A stretch of DNA of 64,000 nucleotides from Scortum barcoo (GCA_023238725.1 CM041538.1:16530182-16594181), one strand, 5' to 3'; shown: positions 26,701 through 37,871, counted from the stretch's first letter. The notes: generated from the sequence alone by a model not told the origin. A program made the numbers and translations.

Positions 26701-28498
26701 GGCATAAAAAGATGACTAATAAACATAAGCGATGAACTCCAAGAGACAAATAGCAGAGAATGAAAATTCATTCCCACCTCTCTTTGCACAGGGCCACAGT
26801 GGCTGGCAAGTGATTAATTGAGGGTTTACTGCTCACCATAAATTGTTCTCCTCCTCTACGGCTCCCCTGAGGGCCAGCCACTTTTTACAGCTCAAGGCCC
26901 AGGCGAGACACCCACCACGTGTGCACACACATACACACACACAGTGTTGGCTAAATAAAATACTCTTTAGAGCAACAAGAGGAGGACTGCAAGCGTGGCT
27001 GGAAAAATAAGCCAAGCTTTGTTAGTCTGATTTGGCTGAAAGATAAGTGGGTCTTGTGGTGACACTTACACACCTCCACACTTTTCATAGACACAACTTG
27101 AGCGTTCGCACGCACACAAACACTTGCACGCATTCCGATGTATCATCATATCTCATGCGCGCACACACACTCCTGCCAGCCAGCCGGCCCGCCACCCCTG
27201 GGCTGGAGGTTAAAAGGCCTAGCTGTCAATCATCGTGGCTGCTGACATCAGCGATCATGGCGCAGCACAGAGTCTGTTCTTTAAAAGGAGTGAGCGATTG
27301 ACACCGACAGAGAAGAGCACTCAGAACAAGAGAGGAAGAGAGAGCAGATGAGGAGGTGGAGGGGAGGAGGGGCCAGAGGGGGCGAGAGGTGCACCGGGAA
27401 TGCAGGGACCTGCTAACTGGGTTAAGAAAGTGCAAGCACCCCCCGCCATACAGAGAGAGAGAGGACCCTTTTAGTGGGGCACAAATTGCCAATGGGGCAG
27501 AAATGAAGTGTTTGAGAGAACCACAGGTCCAGGCCAGTGTCAGTGCTGGGCCTGCAGATGGGCTTTTCATTAACTGCAGCACTGCACATACTTTATTAAA
27601 CTACAGTATGTAGAAGAAAGGAATGAAGCAAAATTACTCAGACCTGGTACACACCATGATAACAGTCTGAATTCAGCAGCAGTGATCCATCAAGTTCTTA
27701 ATTATCACATTTATCCCAGTAAGAATAAACAAGAGACAGACCCTAAAGACAACACTTATCCGATGGTTGCACTTACATCGTTTCAAAAAGAGTGTATAGC
27801 CGCGCTGACAACATGGTGAGGATATTGATGTGTAGCAGTTATCTTTTACATGTTTGTACTCTTAATGTAGTGTTTTGGCATACTAACATTTGCTAATTAG
27901 CACTGAACATAAAGAATAGTTAAGGCTGATGGAAATGTCAATAGTTTTGAAGGAATCTCATCAGAAGCCAAAATACTGAATACATAAAAGATTTGAGCTG
28001 AAGTCCAAGGATCATCAAAGTTATTGTAATTAATTCTGACATGAATATCTGTATCAAATTTAAAGGCCAACAGATATTCATTGAGATATTTCAATCAAAC
28101 CAACAAATATGAACCTCACAGTTTCCAAGAAGAAAATTCTGGGAAACCTGCAAACAATGCACATCCCAATCAAATATGGTGTTAACCCATACAGTAGATG
28201 TGAGATATTTCTGGACCACAATGGTGGACCAACTGAAAAACCCATCTGTATAGCTGTGCAGCTAGCTCTCTGCTCCCTTTATCTCTCCTCTTTGCTGTAT
28301 TCTTCTCTTAAGTCCTCCATTATTTTTCTCTCTTTTTTTGCAGCATCGGCGTGCGAGTTTGCCGACATTGTTGAGCTTCTGCTGAACGCTGGAGCTGACC
28401 CGTCCATCAAAGACATGGAGGGCTCTCTTCCCGAGGAGGTCACTGAATCCAGCGCCATCTCCTCTCTCCTGCGTCAGTACACTGCTCCGAAAGGATAG
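516..28498 (+). CDS. acbd6: ACBD6, acyl-CoA-binding domain-containing protein 6 (8 coding exons)
   Basis: The coding sequence joins 516-794, 1028-1092, 1537-1633, 4701-4777, 9295-9400, 11893-11982, 25942-25972 and 28344-28498 (900 nt, 299 residues). Every junction keeps the frame, and all but one have GT-AG ends. The N-terminus (about 1-60) is Ser/Gly/Asp-rich and poorly conserved. The acyl-CoA-binding domain follows (about 60-145) with YARYKQ, FFDFEG and RKWQAW. Tyr88, Lys92, Lys114 and Tyr133 match the ACBP ligand-contacting positions. Two ankyrin repeats follow (about 209-238 and 242-271). Length is close to the human protein (282 residues). In the family, the protein binds long-chain acyl-CoA and stimulates N-myristoyltransferase in cytosol and nucleus. 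An in-frame stop at 501-503 and a good start context (aacaATGG) fix the start. The odd point is exon 6, which lacks a canonical acceptor at the conserved boundary. Identification is by protein similarity from memory. Confidence 0.95.
1028..1092 (+). CDS. acbd6: ACBD6 coding exon 2
   Basis: 65 nt between a ttttcag acceptor and a gtatgt donor. It encodes AKVGRCNTPKPGFFDFEGQ and on to a Trp codon split across the intron. This is the most conserved part of the acyl-CoA-binding domain. The preceding intron is only 233 nt. Confidence 0.95.
1537..1633 (+). CDS. acbd6: ACBD6 coding exon 3
   Basis: 97 nt between tcacag and gtaatg. It encodes the last helix of the acyl-CoA-binding domain (QAWKQLGDMEAEQAMQEYI) and the start of the linker (VLDPEG). 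It ends on a codon boundary. Confidence 0.95.
1634..4700 (+). other. ACBD6 intron 3
   Basis: About 3.1 kb with no coding exon or RNA gene that I can support. It includes a pyrimidine-rich stretch near 3450-3660. Open frames there are short and low-complexity. The two smaller introns before it (795-1027 and 1093-1536) also hold nothing recognisable. Confidence 0.7.
4701..4777 (+). CDS. acbd6: ACBD6 coding exon 4
   Basis: 77 nt between tttgacag and gtattt. It encodes a basic stretch and then the conserved linker segment TGFGGAAVSSLYQEEMI, ending in an Arg codon split across the intron. Human ACBD6 has a very similar TGFGG...SSLYHEE segment in the same place. Confidence 0.93.
5718..5792. repeat. 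(TC)n(AC)n microsatellite
   Basis: A run of about 15 TC units passes directly into about 22 AC units. The pattern is read directly from the sequence. Confidence 0.98.
6162..6182. repeat. (GT)n microsatellite
   Basis: About ten GT units followed by a short GA run. Confidence 0.95.
6356..6386. repeat. (CA)n microsatellite
   Basis: About 15 CA units following a C homopolymer. Together with the tracts at 6162 and 6511 it makes this 400-nt stretch unusually rich in alternating purine-pyrimidine DNA. Confidence 0.95.
6511..6544. repeat. (TG)n microsatellite
   Basis: About 17 uninterrupted TG units. Confidence 0.97.
7609..7830 (+). repeat. Diverged copy of a common teleost interspersed repeat
   Basis: It begins agggttgcaactaa and contains gaccatcccaaaacccaaag and attcagtttacaaatgaag. 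From memory this matches a short repeat that starts GGGCTGCAACTAA and occurs many times in percomorph genomes. The class is uncertain; it is non-coding. A better-preserved copy lies near 17265. Confidence 0.6.
9295..9400 (+). CDS. acbd6: ACBD6 coding exon 5
   Basis: 106 nt between ctctcag and gtaact. It encodes EEDKNIFDYCRENNIDHISK and then KVDVNTKDEE, the segment leading into the first ankyrin repeat. It is almost identical to the human segment. Confidence 0.95.
9401..11892 (+). other. ACBD6 intron 5
   Basis: About 2.5 kb. It includes a GA-rich tract at about 11150-11196 and a short TG tract at 11861-11870. It ends without an AG immediately before the conserved exon 6 boundary (see findings). 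No gene was recognised. Confidence 0.6.
11893..11982 (+). CDS. acbd6: ACBD6 coding exon 6 (first ankyrin repeat)
   Basis: It encodes GRALLHWACDRGHKELVSVL and then LQHKADINSQ, a complete ankyrin repeat, and ends before gtgagc. The start is placed by similarity and phase, because exon 5 ends on a codon boundary after DEE. The two bases before 11893 are GG, not AG. The nearest upstream AGs that keep the frame are at 11852-11853 and 11843-11844, and would add 13 or 16 residues. The 3' end is certain; the 5' end is not. Confidence 0.8.
15245..15450. repeat. Copy of a common teleost interspersed repeat
   Basis: Contains ttagctgattgcccctgttt, tccagtctttatgctaagg, ctggctgctggctgcatatt and cccaaaatgttgaactttgc. 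These match, from memory, a repeat found throughout percomorph genomes, whose usual form includes 'agactggaaacagggg' on one strand and 'tttcccaaaatgtcgaact' near one end. The copy is internally deleted. Confidence 0.6.
16510..16532. repeat. (TG)n microsatellite
   Basis: Eleven TG units following a T homopolymer. Confidence 0.95.
17265..17560 (+). repeat. Copy of the GGGCTGCAACTAA-type teleost repeat
   Basis: Contains taaaacataacaaaacagtg, gatcacagtttcccagtacc, ccaaagatatttgatttaca and ttgaacagttggaaacagg, in the order found in this common percomorph repeat. The ends are diverged, so the borders are approximate. It is the same family as the copy near 7609. Confidence 0.6.
23754..23787. repeat. 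(GT)n microsatellite
   Basis: About 17 uninterrupted GT units. Confidence 0.97.
24150..24480. repeat. Long purine-rich tract
   Basis: Over about 330 nt the plus strand is overwhelmingly A and G (gagagg, agaaga, ggaagg motifs) with only scattered pyrimidines. It contains a GAA/GAG run at 24416-24436. The long minus-strand open frame across it is a composition artefact. Confidence 0.8.
25942..25972 (+). CDS. acbd6: ACBD6 coding exon 7
   Basis: A 31-nt exon between tcttacag and gtaaga. It encodes DNEGQTALHY plus the first base of an Ala codon, opening the second ankyrin repeat. The size and phase agree with the human gene structure as I recall it. Confidence 0.94.
25973..28343 (+). other. ACBD6 intron 7
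   Basis: About 2.4 kb. TG-rich stretches lie near 26340-26450, and a teleost repeat fills much of 27790-28265, ending about 80 nt before exon 8. No exon or RNA was recognised. Confidence 0.65.
27790..28265 (-). repeat. Teleost interspersed repeat, interrupted, in ACBD6 intron 7
   Basis: Contains ggcatactaacatttgctaa, gctgatggaaatgtcaatag, gatcatcaaagttattgtaa, tgagatatttcaatcaaacc, ggaccacaatggtggaccaa and gtatagctgtgcagctagct. All belong, in this order, to a frequent percomorph repeat known to me in reverse orientation. About 110 nt at 28100-28210 do not fit and may be an insertion. The copy at 33781 is the same family on the other strand. Confidence 0.6.
28344..28498 (+). CDS. acbd6: ACBD6 coding exon 8 and stop
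   Basis: It follows a strong acceptor (tctctttttttgcag) and runs to TAG at 28496-28498. It encodes ASACEFADIVELLLNAGADP, completing ankyrin repeat 2, and then a C-terminal tail with GSLPEEVT. The tail ends KG, close to the human KA ending. Confidence 0.95.
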
Positions 28499-28751
28499 AT
28501 CATCCACCACCACCCGGTCCCCCCCCTGCCCTTATCTCATTCTGTTCATCCCCAGCAGTTCGTAGACCAGGACTGCAATGGTTTCATTTGACTTTATTTC
28601 CAAATACTTGAGGTGAGTTTGATTTCGTTGGCTTAGCTTTTTGGAACTGCTGTAAACACTGGCCCTTCCATTTGATAAGACGTGAAATGAAGCACACCGC
28701 ATGTATTTTCATTCATCTAAATACTATATATATTGACTTTATATTCCCTGT

Positions 28752-29117
28752 AGGGTTGGGTGATATGACAATTACTGTATGATGATAGAAATCTGTCAAC
28801 TGATGGATCAACTGATCGATTTTGCTGAGGCTGTACCTTAAATATCATCTGCTGTGCAGGAATTCTTCCTAATCAATGAGCAAGACTGCTTATTAGCAAT
28901 ATAAGAATGACAGGATTTGTGCATCAATGTGACAAAGTATCTGGATTTGTCAGGTATTTAAATCACTGGAGGAACCAAAAACAGACATTCCCATCCACTT
29001 ATTTTATCTATAAACGGTATAAAGTTTCTGAAACGTCATATCACAGTATATATTTATTGTTATTGCGATATAAAAAAACATACCTTAATAGAAGATTTTA
29101 TACATATCACCCACTCC
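28752..29117. mobile_element. Short non-autonomous DNA-transposon-like repeat with inverted ends
   Basis: The left end reads agggttgggtgatatgac. The right end, read on the other strand, reads aggagtgggtgatatgta, so the two form an imperfect terminal inverted repeat (GGGTGATATG in common). Elements with GGGCTGGGCGATAT-type ends are common in fish genomes. No transposase is encoded. It sits in the probable ACBD6 3' UTR. Confidence 0.55.
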
Positions 29118-29237
29118 TGCCTGCCAGGTCTGACAACCAGCCAGGCCTTTTAGTCTGGGTCAGTCCTCTCTGGCCATTTGTTCATGATTCAGTTGTGTTA
29201 CATTCAAGGAATGCTTTAATCATTTGTCATTTCTCAC

Positions 29238-29243
29238 ATTAAA
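29238..29243 (+). terminator. Candidate poly(A) signal for ACBD6 (ATTAAA)
   Basis: ATTAAA about 740 nt after the stop codon, followed by a T/G-containing stretch. It is a common variant signal. Not confirmed. Confidence 0.3.
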
Positions 29244-31146
29244 GTCTTCAACAAATCTGTTCCCTATGACTCTTTCTCTGTTCATTAGTTTACTCAGATA
29301 ACAACTAACTGAGCCACATATTCACTAGTGCACCTTACAGCAGTTTAGTTTAAAAACAATGATACTTTATAATAAGCTTTATCAGAATAACACACAAAGC
29401 AAGCAAAAAAATATAATCAAAGTGAAAAAAATACATTTAATACCAGAAACCTGAAGAATCACACAAAAGGTACCCCCGAAAACCAGACCAGAAATATCAA
29501 ATAAGTGAAATATAAAATCACATCACCAACAAGAACATGACCATGCTCAAAGTCCAGTTAAGTGTTACGTGCTACAATACATGCATACATACATACAATT
29601 ATTACAAGTCCACTGAGACCCCTTTATTTGCCCTCTCTGTGATATAGTACTATCAAACTAGTGATAATAAATGGCTGGAAATTGTACTGCCAATTGAAAC
29701 ATAAGAAAATCCTAAAAAGTGTGACGAAAAAAACATACACATGTACCATATGTGTGTTTGTATGCACACTACGTATATACTGTATACTGCATACATGAGC
29801 ACACGTTTATTTATTTTAAAACTTTTGACTAGCCTGACATGTAATGACATATTACTCCAAATTCTACTGATTGGTGTTTATAAATGAGAGAATGCATTTT
29901 ACGGTTTCTGTTTTAATCCAGAGCTTTAATCTCCTCTCAGTCCATTCAACTGGTTCATCTTCATCATCCAGCCAGCATACACACAACACTGGACTCTTCA
30001 ACCTGCCTCTGTAGTATTATGTCATATAGGAGAGATCTGGATGTTCTCCAAAAATAACCAACACATGGTCTGAGTCCAAATCTGCTTTGCTCGTCCTCAA
30101 GCCCCTTTGGTCAGCACATTCTCTCTGCCTCAGCTCACACACACACTCTGGCAGATGAGAATACACTAAATCTTGATCCTGGAATCTTAACTACAGCTTC
30201 ATGAGGATGCAAATGCACATTTTGTACACAGCAGTGGGAACAAAGCTTAATCCTTTACTCTCTAACACACTCCCTCACTCCGCGCCTCCCCTCATACCCC
30301 TGTGTTTTACTTAAATCTGCCCTGACACAAGGCGTTAGATAACCGTCTCAACATGTCTGGTTGCAGCCTGTCGGTCACTCACAGGTCTATGACAGCAGTA
30401 GATGGTCTACTCAGCATTGGTAGTCATCACCAGGGACACCGCTTCAAATTCAATTTTTTGTCTTGACAGCTGTTGTACAGTGCCTGTGGTTGAATTGAGA
30501 TGCGAGTGAGCCATGCTATACATGAGGTGAATTAGAATCTCCCCACGTAATGTCTGTATCTGCATCCTTCACAAATCACATGAGAGAAGATGGCTGGGAG
30601 TCTTTTTTTCTTTTCTTTTTTTTCCCCCAAAAGTATCATCATTCACTTTTGTAGACTCCAGACGTTGAGAACTTCCTCAATGACATTTTCTGCATCTCCC
30701 TCATGAATTTTTAGGAGGCACCCTACATGAGTTGAGAGGAAGCCTTTTGAGTATTCAGCCCAGGTCTGAGACATGATGTGCTACAATCCCACAAAGAGAC
30801 AACCAGTGACCATCTTATTGTTATGAATTCCATCCACATCCTGCCATTAGGATGTTGGTCTATCTCGAAAGCCTGTTTGGGGCTCGGTGTTGTCTCCTCG
30901 TTGCTTCCTAAACCCCGTTATACTGGTTTGAGGTAAGAGAGGGTGACGGCAGTCGTGCTTCCCCCCCGGCTCGTCTGCGAGACTCTGACACTAAGCCCAT
31001 TATGCTTCCATTATGGGGCTTCAATTTTCCTCTGAGCTTTTCTCTTTTGACACTGCAGCTCCCTCCCTCTCCAAACCGCAGACTCACACACTCCTCTCCA
31101 GTGCCAATATTGTTCAGCCGTTCTGATTATTTATGCATTTTTTCAG

Positions 31147-31290
31147 AGGTGAAAAGTAATAAGCTACATTTACTCAAGTAGTAAACTTAAGTACAGTTTT
31201 GAGGTATTGAGGTACTTAGCTTGAGTGCCTCCACTTTGTGCGATATACTTTTATGGCACAATATTTTGTTAGTTAGTTTGTAAGTTTTTT
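31147..31290 (-). repeat. Fragment of a CAGTGGTGG-type hAT-like teleost repeat
   Basis: Contains ctacatttactcaagtagta, cttaagtacagttttgaggt and ttgagtgcctccactttgtg, matching the end of a very common fish element, here reading towards its interior. A longer copy in the other orientation is at 54361. Confidence 0.6.
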
Positions 31291-33780
31291 ATTCCCCAAC
31301 TGTTCTTTACAGTGTCGCCAAGTTGCAAAACACAACAATGTTTAAGAAGCAGATAACTGTCAATACTCTACATGTCACAAAAATACAATGTGACTTCACA
31401 ACAAAGATTTCTGTATGTGAAACATGACCTCTTTTTTTTATTTTTTGACATATTAAATTTTGTTAGGGGGGGTTGTTTTTTTCTATATTGCATTAATCTT
31501 GCAGGCCTTTAATCCAAAGTGATTGACATTTAGGGACAAGGAGAAGTGTCAAGGACACTTCAACAAATGGACTGGAGGAGACAGGGATAGGCCTTTTTTC
31601 ACAGCAGACATTTTGACTTGTCATTGTAGGAAAAGGTCTTGTAAGGATGATAAACAAGCTGGTGAAAGTCTTCACTTCAGTAATCATAAATCATATTATT
31701 TTGTCACTCTTGTTTACCATTTCGTAGTTTATATCCATTGTCGTCTGTTGAGGTAACTACAGGCAGAAACATGGATGAAGTTGTAATCATAAAGTCTAAA
31801 GAAATAACCAGGTTTCACGGAAACAACAAATCTACAAATTGATGAAAACCACAATAAGACTCAAAGGTGGGATACTAATGTGCATAACTAATGTGTAAAC
31901 ACACTCATTCGAACACCTGAGTGAGAATATTCGATTCAGTTTTCAGTAGCCATGTTTGTTATTGGGGACCTGTGATGTATTGGTGTGTGTGTGGTGTGTG
32001 TGTGTGCGTACATGTGCCGCTCAAAACAGTTCCTGCAGAGGACTCCTCCATTTCTCTTCCATACCACTCTCATCACACCCCTTTTCATCTTTGTCTCACC
32101 ATAATTCTGCACACAGGCTCTGTCTACTTCTTACCCCTCTACTCCTTTCTCTCTCCTGTAAAAGCAATACCGTGTCGTTGCTTTGGCCAGCTCTTAATGC
32201 AACCCTTTTCCCACCCCACCCTTTATCCCCCTTCTTCTCTTTACGCTGCACCTCAACACACCCACCCTGAACGGCGTGGCTGGGAACCCAATAGTAAGCA
32301 GAAATCCCTCTGCTGCTGAAACACTTCCCACTAATATCAGAGGCTCATTCACTGGTGTCCAGGAGTGTGTGTGTATGTGTGTGTGAGACTCTGAGACTCA
32401 GCTCTAAGGCTTTATGTGTAGTTTATGGTGATGAACAAGCGTTTCTGCTACCCTCCAGCACCAAAGACCTGAGCTTTCAGACTCCAGATAAGCCAACAAA
32501 TAGTGAAGAGGCTGGTTCACACTGGAGACCAGAGCGTTCAATACAGCAAACATATTATCATCACAACAGTATTTGTCATGGTTTCCTCAGGGTCATGAAC
32601 CCTCCTCCTTTGGTTACCTGTCATCTACCTGATATGTGCAGCCGGATAATTATTGAGTGGAAAAAGGCCCAGAAAACAGCACGGAGCTCACAACCTTGAG
32701 GGTGTCATTGAGAGGCCTCTGTTTGACTCCATCTCCTCTTTAAGACTCACTCAGTCATCCTGCGGATCATTGTTCACTGCATGCAGTCGTTTGGGAAGAA
32801 AAATGCCCTGTCTTGATGCTGCAAGATTGACTTTCGGGCCAAAACAAATCCTATCTATTTTGCATGTTAATTTATTCCCTTTTTCTTCAGACGAAAAAAA
32901 ACTGTTTCCTTCAGGAAGTTTGTAATAAAAGCCTTGCGATCAATGATAATGGCATTTGTGCTTGTGTTTGTCATCTTCGCAAAAGCAACAGTGGTGGAGT
33001 TTCCACAGATTTATTTGTATACTAGTGCTGTAAGTGGCGTGTAAATTATCCTAACTGTCTGTGTGGCTTTTTATCTTTGTAAGGCAGTACTATTAGAGCC
33101 TATCCATTATTGCCCATAGCCCAGCCAATCAATGCTTAAATAAAAATCAGCTCAATTTGTGGCGTTTTATGCAAACGTGCAAACTCCAACCAGGCTGACT
33201 CTTTGCTTTTTGTTTTTATAATGTAACAGGAATAGCTAAAACACAAAGGAATCGATAACACTTAAGTTTGGGTTAGGTTGGCCTGCTCTCAGATAAGTGC
33301 TGCACATTGCTGCATACAAATGAGTTTCATACAGATGTACACTGTGGTGTAATTTCATTATAATTCTATGCATAGTTAGCCAACACCATAGTTACAGGGA
33401 ATAAATCCACCGTAACCTGAGAGGTTTTAGCATGCAGAAACTACAAGAACAATAGCAAAAGCTGAGTAGGCATTGCACACACGGTCAGTGCTGTAGCTGA
33501 GCTCATGTCGTCCATGTTGTTTCATGGTTTTAATGTCATGAGCAGGAATTCTCACTCTGCAAATACACATTAAAATAATTATTTGGATATTTCATGCCTT
33601 CACAGTAAAAAGATGGCAGGTCACGGGGGGAGACACATGCAGAATGACATGCAAAAGAAGGCCTCATGCTGGAATCGAAAAACAGTGTGGTTCATGGTCA
33701 GCACCTAAACTCTTCCAGTTTGCAAGTGATGAGTGTTTTTAAAGCTGATTTGGATACTTTTAGCCATGCAAGCTGTTGTC

Positions 33781-33985
33781 CAGTCCACAACTTTGGTCCA
33801 GTCTCAATAACTAATTGATGAATTGCCAAGATATTTGGTACAAATGTTCATGTCCCCCTTGGGATGAATTGCACTAACTTTGGTGATCCCTCAATTTTTC
33901 ATCCAGCACCATCATCAAAAAAATCAAAATTTTAAATTTGTCCAGTACTTTGGTTCATTGGTTCATGCCGGTATTTTGAGATAAC
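33781..33985 (+). repeat. Fragment of a common teleost interspersed repeat
   Basis: Contains caactttggtccagtctcaa, gccaagatatttggtacaaa, gcactaactttggtgatccc and ttgtccagtactttggttca, in the order expected for this family. The reverse-orientation relative in ACBD6 intron 7 shares the same motifs. Confidence 0.6.
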
Positions 33986-35237
33986 AATAATTTTATCCTG
34001 ATGATGAAATAATTATGAAGAACTCCAAAATGGGCGTCTGGTTCACTGGACCACAGCTGATTTCAACCTTCAAGATCACTGTCATGACTGTCAAGTAAAT
34101 AGTAGTAGTAATAGTAATAAGTAAATAACGGAAAAATAATTAGGGCATTTATGTGTAGTTTTGTTTTCTGCAGTTACTTCATTGAAGCCGACAATCTCAT
34201 TTTATAATATTCAAAGATGAGAGGTTGACTCATCTCTCTGCTTAAGCCAGTTAAGTTTGCCGTGAAACTTGCAAGCCCGTCCCACAGTACATGATGACCC
34301 CCACAGCATCTCTACATAGCCTGCAGACATCTGTTGGCTGGAAACAAACTGTAAGTAAGCATACAAACATTATAAGTAATAAGAGGAAATGACCTTCAGC
34401 AAGTATTGAAATACAGTAGAAAGTATTTAGTATTCCCCCACCATAATTATAAAAATGTGCCTTTTGACCATCAGTAACTGAGGTAAAACTAAATGAAAAC
34501 ATCATCAGGTTGCTAGTCAAAAATTTCCCAGGGGTGTGTAGTTGCATTGGGAAAATGGGTCTCATGATCTCAGTGGTTAAATATCCTGGCTGAGGCCCTG
34601 CATATAGTCTCTTCACCAGCTTGACATATTGACATACAAGCTAACTGCCTGCATATGGGCCATATTCCCTCTTTGCCTAACCACAAAGCATATTTGCGCA
34701 TATTTCACAAAGCACTCTACAATTAGTTAACAGCACAGGGATTAAGGATAGATTTGACGGTGCAGCGCTGCAATCTGCCGCTGTGTCTCTTTAGCACTGA
34801 GAGGATCAGTGAAGCCAGCGAGGCATCTGTTTCTCCACTTGTTTTATTTTTTCTCTCTCGTCTTTCTTTCCCTCCGTCTTCTCTCTCTTCATGGATCTTT
34901 CTTGTCACCCCCCCACCCTGAGAGCGAGAGAGGAAAGCAGCATCAATCACTGTTAACTGACTGACCACTGTCCGTTGGTGGTACTAAATGGATCTCCACA
35001 ATTGAATAGAGGCCTAAGTGTGTGGTAAATGCTCTCAATGGGTAAATGAATTTGCGGGTTAACTCGCTCTAAGAGCGTTTAGATAAGGCAAAATAATAAA
35101 AACACCTACAGCAGATATTTTTCTTTTGATATATTGAAAACAAAGTTCAGCTGAAAATCTTAACTCTCACATTCATCACTGCAGGCCCGGTCTATTAAAG
35201 AGAAATGCACTCGAGGGTAACCCAAAGACAATTCAGC

Positions 35238-35243
35238 TTTATT
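35238..35243 (-). terminator. Candidate distal LHX4 poly(A) signal (AATAAA)
   Basis: TTTATT on the plus strand reads AATAAA on the LHX4 strand, about 2.6 kb after the stop. Confidence 0.3.
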
Positions 35244-37871
35244 TTCCTCATATAGATTTGACTGTACACGGTTCATACCATTACACAGAAGGCATAAATG
35301 AATAAATTCAGTGCTCTCTTTTACATCTTTTTCAAAGACACATGGCAATAATAAATAGCGCTCATGAAACAAGACGATTCAACACGTTTTCAAACTGTAC
35401 AAAATTTACAACAATTAAGATGCAAACATCTGAGGCAACACAGACTTAACAAAACTGTAGTGGTTTGTGTGTAATTCTCACTTTAGATTACAGCCCGCAA
35501 ATTACACTGTAAATATTTTGTACATATGAGGCACCAATGAAACTCTTACTGCGTATCTACTCAGGGACATAGAAATGTACTTCTTAAATTTCCTGGTACA
35601 TATTAAATTATTACAAGGCAGATACAATAGATCTTGGCATGAAAAACTAATGTTTAGTTCTCTAGCAACAACAATGTAAAGTATACTTCATATTTTAAAC
35701 CCTTTTACATTACTTCCCAAAGTATATTATAATTAAATAATAAATTATACCAAAACCAATTTCATGAAAATATCAACACTGTTCAACACTATTCGTTGTA
35801 TTTCTCCCACCTTGTTATGTAGTAATATTACTCAGTAATTATTAAATAAATACTCAGTAATTCATTAAAGTGTATAATTTAATTAATATAAGACCCTTTT
35901 TAACACAAACCCCTGTACTCCCCAACCTTTTGTCTTCTTCCCTGTACTGTACATATTAATACCAGTATAGCTACACAGTAAGTATTTCATTCATCCTGTG
36001 TATTTACTAGATTATTGTGCTGTAATTTACGGGCTGTATTCTCAAGTCTTACCAAAATTTCTTAATGGTGTCACTTTCTGTTTGTTGATTTTGTTTTCTA
36101 GCTCTTAAATAAGATGCTCTGGTTAGAAAAAAAAAGAAAAAGGACTTGGCAATTTTCCTCTAAAGGTGACCCATGAATTTCTTTTTTTTCGATTAAGAAA
36201 AGAGAAATAGGACTAAAGATGTGTTTTTTGTTTTTTTGTTTTTTTTAAAGCAAACCTTCCCTCGGATCAGAGGAACTACTGGTTTTGAAGTACTCAACAG
36301 GTCGGATCACACTATTACACCTCAAAGAAAGTTTGTATTTCAAGAGAATGAAAAACAGGGGTTGTACTTTCAGTGAATCAGTCTTCTGTCTCAATCATTG
36401 TGGGGATTTTAAAATGTATCTGATGTGGCCTGAACCGTAAGAGAGAAATGGAAGAAATGAAAACGCTCAGCAGCCATGCCTGCACTGAAGCTACAGCAGA
36501 GTAGGAGCCCTGATGATGGGGGGCTCTGTGGTAATCCCTCTGACATGGAGGCCAGGCACAGGGGAGAACAGACTGACGACACATCTGGGGTCAGTAAGTA
36601 GGTTGATAGCAGACAAAGCTGGAGCTCTGTGGAGCTGAGTAGATTACCAAGAGAGGCCCGGATCAGACTGCGGGAACAGAAGAGCCGACGCGAAGCGAGC
36701 TTTTTTTCGGTGTTCCTGCTAATACTTGTTAGTGTTTTGAATGTCAGACGTATTTGTGTACCCATACCATTTGCTCATTATTATCTGTAGAGGAATCTGC
36801 AGGTCTTATAAACGGATATCTCCTCGTCTCATCTGTGCATTCACAAAAAAAATTAACTTAATAATTTAGATGTGTAATATATTACTAGAATGGTTAGAGC
36901 TGAATTTCTCCAAACCCTAAACTTCTTGACTGTCCTCCAACAACATAAGCTTTGATGCTCGGTGAATCTGGAAATGGATAATTTAATACTGACAGGTGTT
37001 CGCTCTCAGACAGCTTTTACACAGACAAGAACAAGTCAAGCACCTATAAATATAGAAGAGAGACCTGCTGTGTAGCAAACAGTCTTCGCCCTCCATCAAA
37101 CAGAGGAGACATCAGTTTCTACGGACAGACGGACGGACAGACGGACAGACCATCTACTTCCTAATAACTTGTAAGCTTCAGCAATACATTAAAAAACATC
37201 AGCATGGTTCAAAATTCACACTTGTGCCACTGTTCTTGTAAATTTCTCTCCCAATGAAACACTGTGTTTTTGCCTTGTGCATATGTCTCTCCTCTTTTCC
37301 TCTCTTCCTCCCTCTGCATTTCCTGTCCATATGTGTAGAAAAAGAAGAGGAGAGTAAAGTGCATCGCCAATGTAAAGGCTTTGATATGGCCAGACAGCAG
37401 TCCTACTCATTATCAATTAAGAAGCATGCAGGTGCCTCCTGGGTCTCATAGGGACTTTGATCTAGATTGTAGCCCTATTGTTGTTGCTGTTATACAGGGA
37501 TGTTTTATTTTGGGGGACAAGACAATATTACCTCCCCTGCGAGCAAAATCCACCAACTTATTGGAAATCCAGTCTCATATTCAGAGGGAAAGAAGAAGTC
37601 AGGTGATAACAAAAATTGTATGATACAGCGTTGAGATTTGAACATTCAGTGGCGTGGAGGTGTTCTTCACTGCTTTTATCCGGACTGCACATCTCGACCC
37701 GGGTGTTACCTCACCGTTACTGCCAAGGGACTGAGACTTCCTCTCTTCCTCCTCCTCTTCACCCAGAATCACAAAACATACCAGTCTTGGAGGGTGATAG
37801 AAAGAAATGTAAAAAGCCTTGTGAGTCTGTTTTGTCGTATCCCCGCAGCAATCTTCCACCACGTTCGAGAC
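35238..37871 (-). other. lhx4: Probable long LHX4 3' UTR
   Basis: Below the stop codon lie about 2.6 kb of AT-rich, non-repetitive DNA with no plausible coding frame. On the minus strand AATAAA occurs at complement 35238-35243 and also at complement 37504-37509, so short and long 3' UTRs are possible. Mammalian LHX4 also has a long 3' UTR as I recall. The extent is inference. Confidence 0.4.

Larger units (their letters stand above)
28499..29243 (+). other. acbd6: Probable ACBD6 3' UTR
   Basis: The first recognisable poly(A) signal after the stop is ATTAAA at 29238-29243, which would give a 3' UTR of about 760 nt including an interspersed repeat at 28752-29117. The true end may lie elsewhere. 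Confidence 0.4.
29244..35237. other. Intergenic region between the convergent ACBD6 and LHX4 genes
   Basis: About 6 kb. It contains interspersed-repeat copies at about 31147-31290 and 33781-33985. No open frame looks coding. No tRNA, snRNA or microRNA hairpin was recognised. Either 3' UTR could extend into it. Confidence 0.6.
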
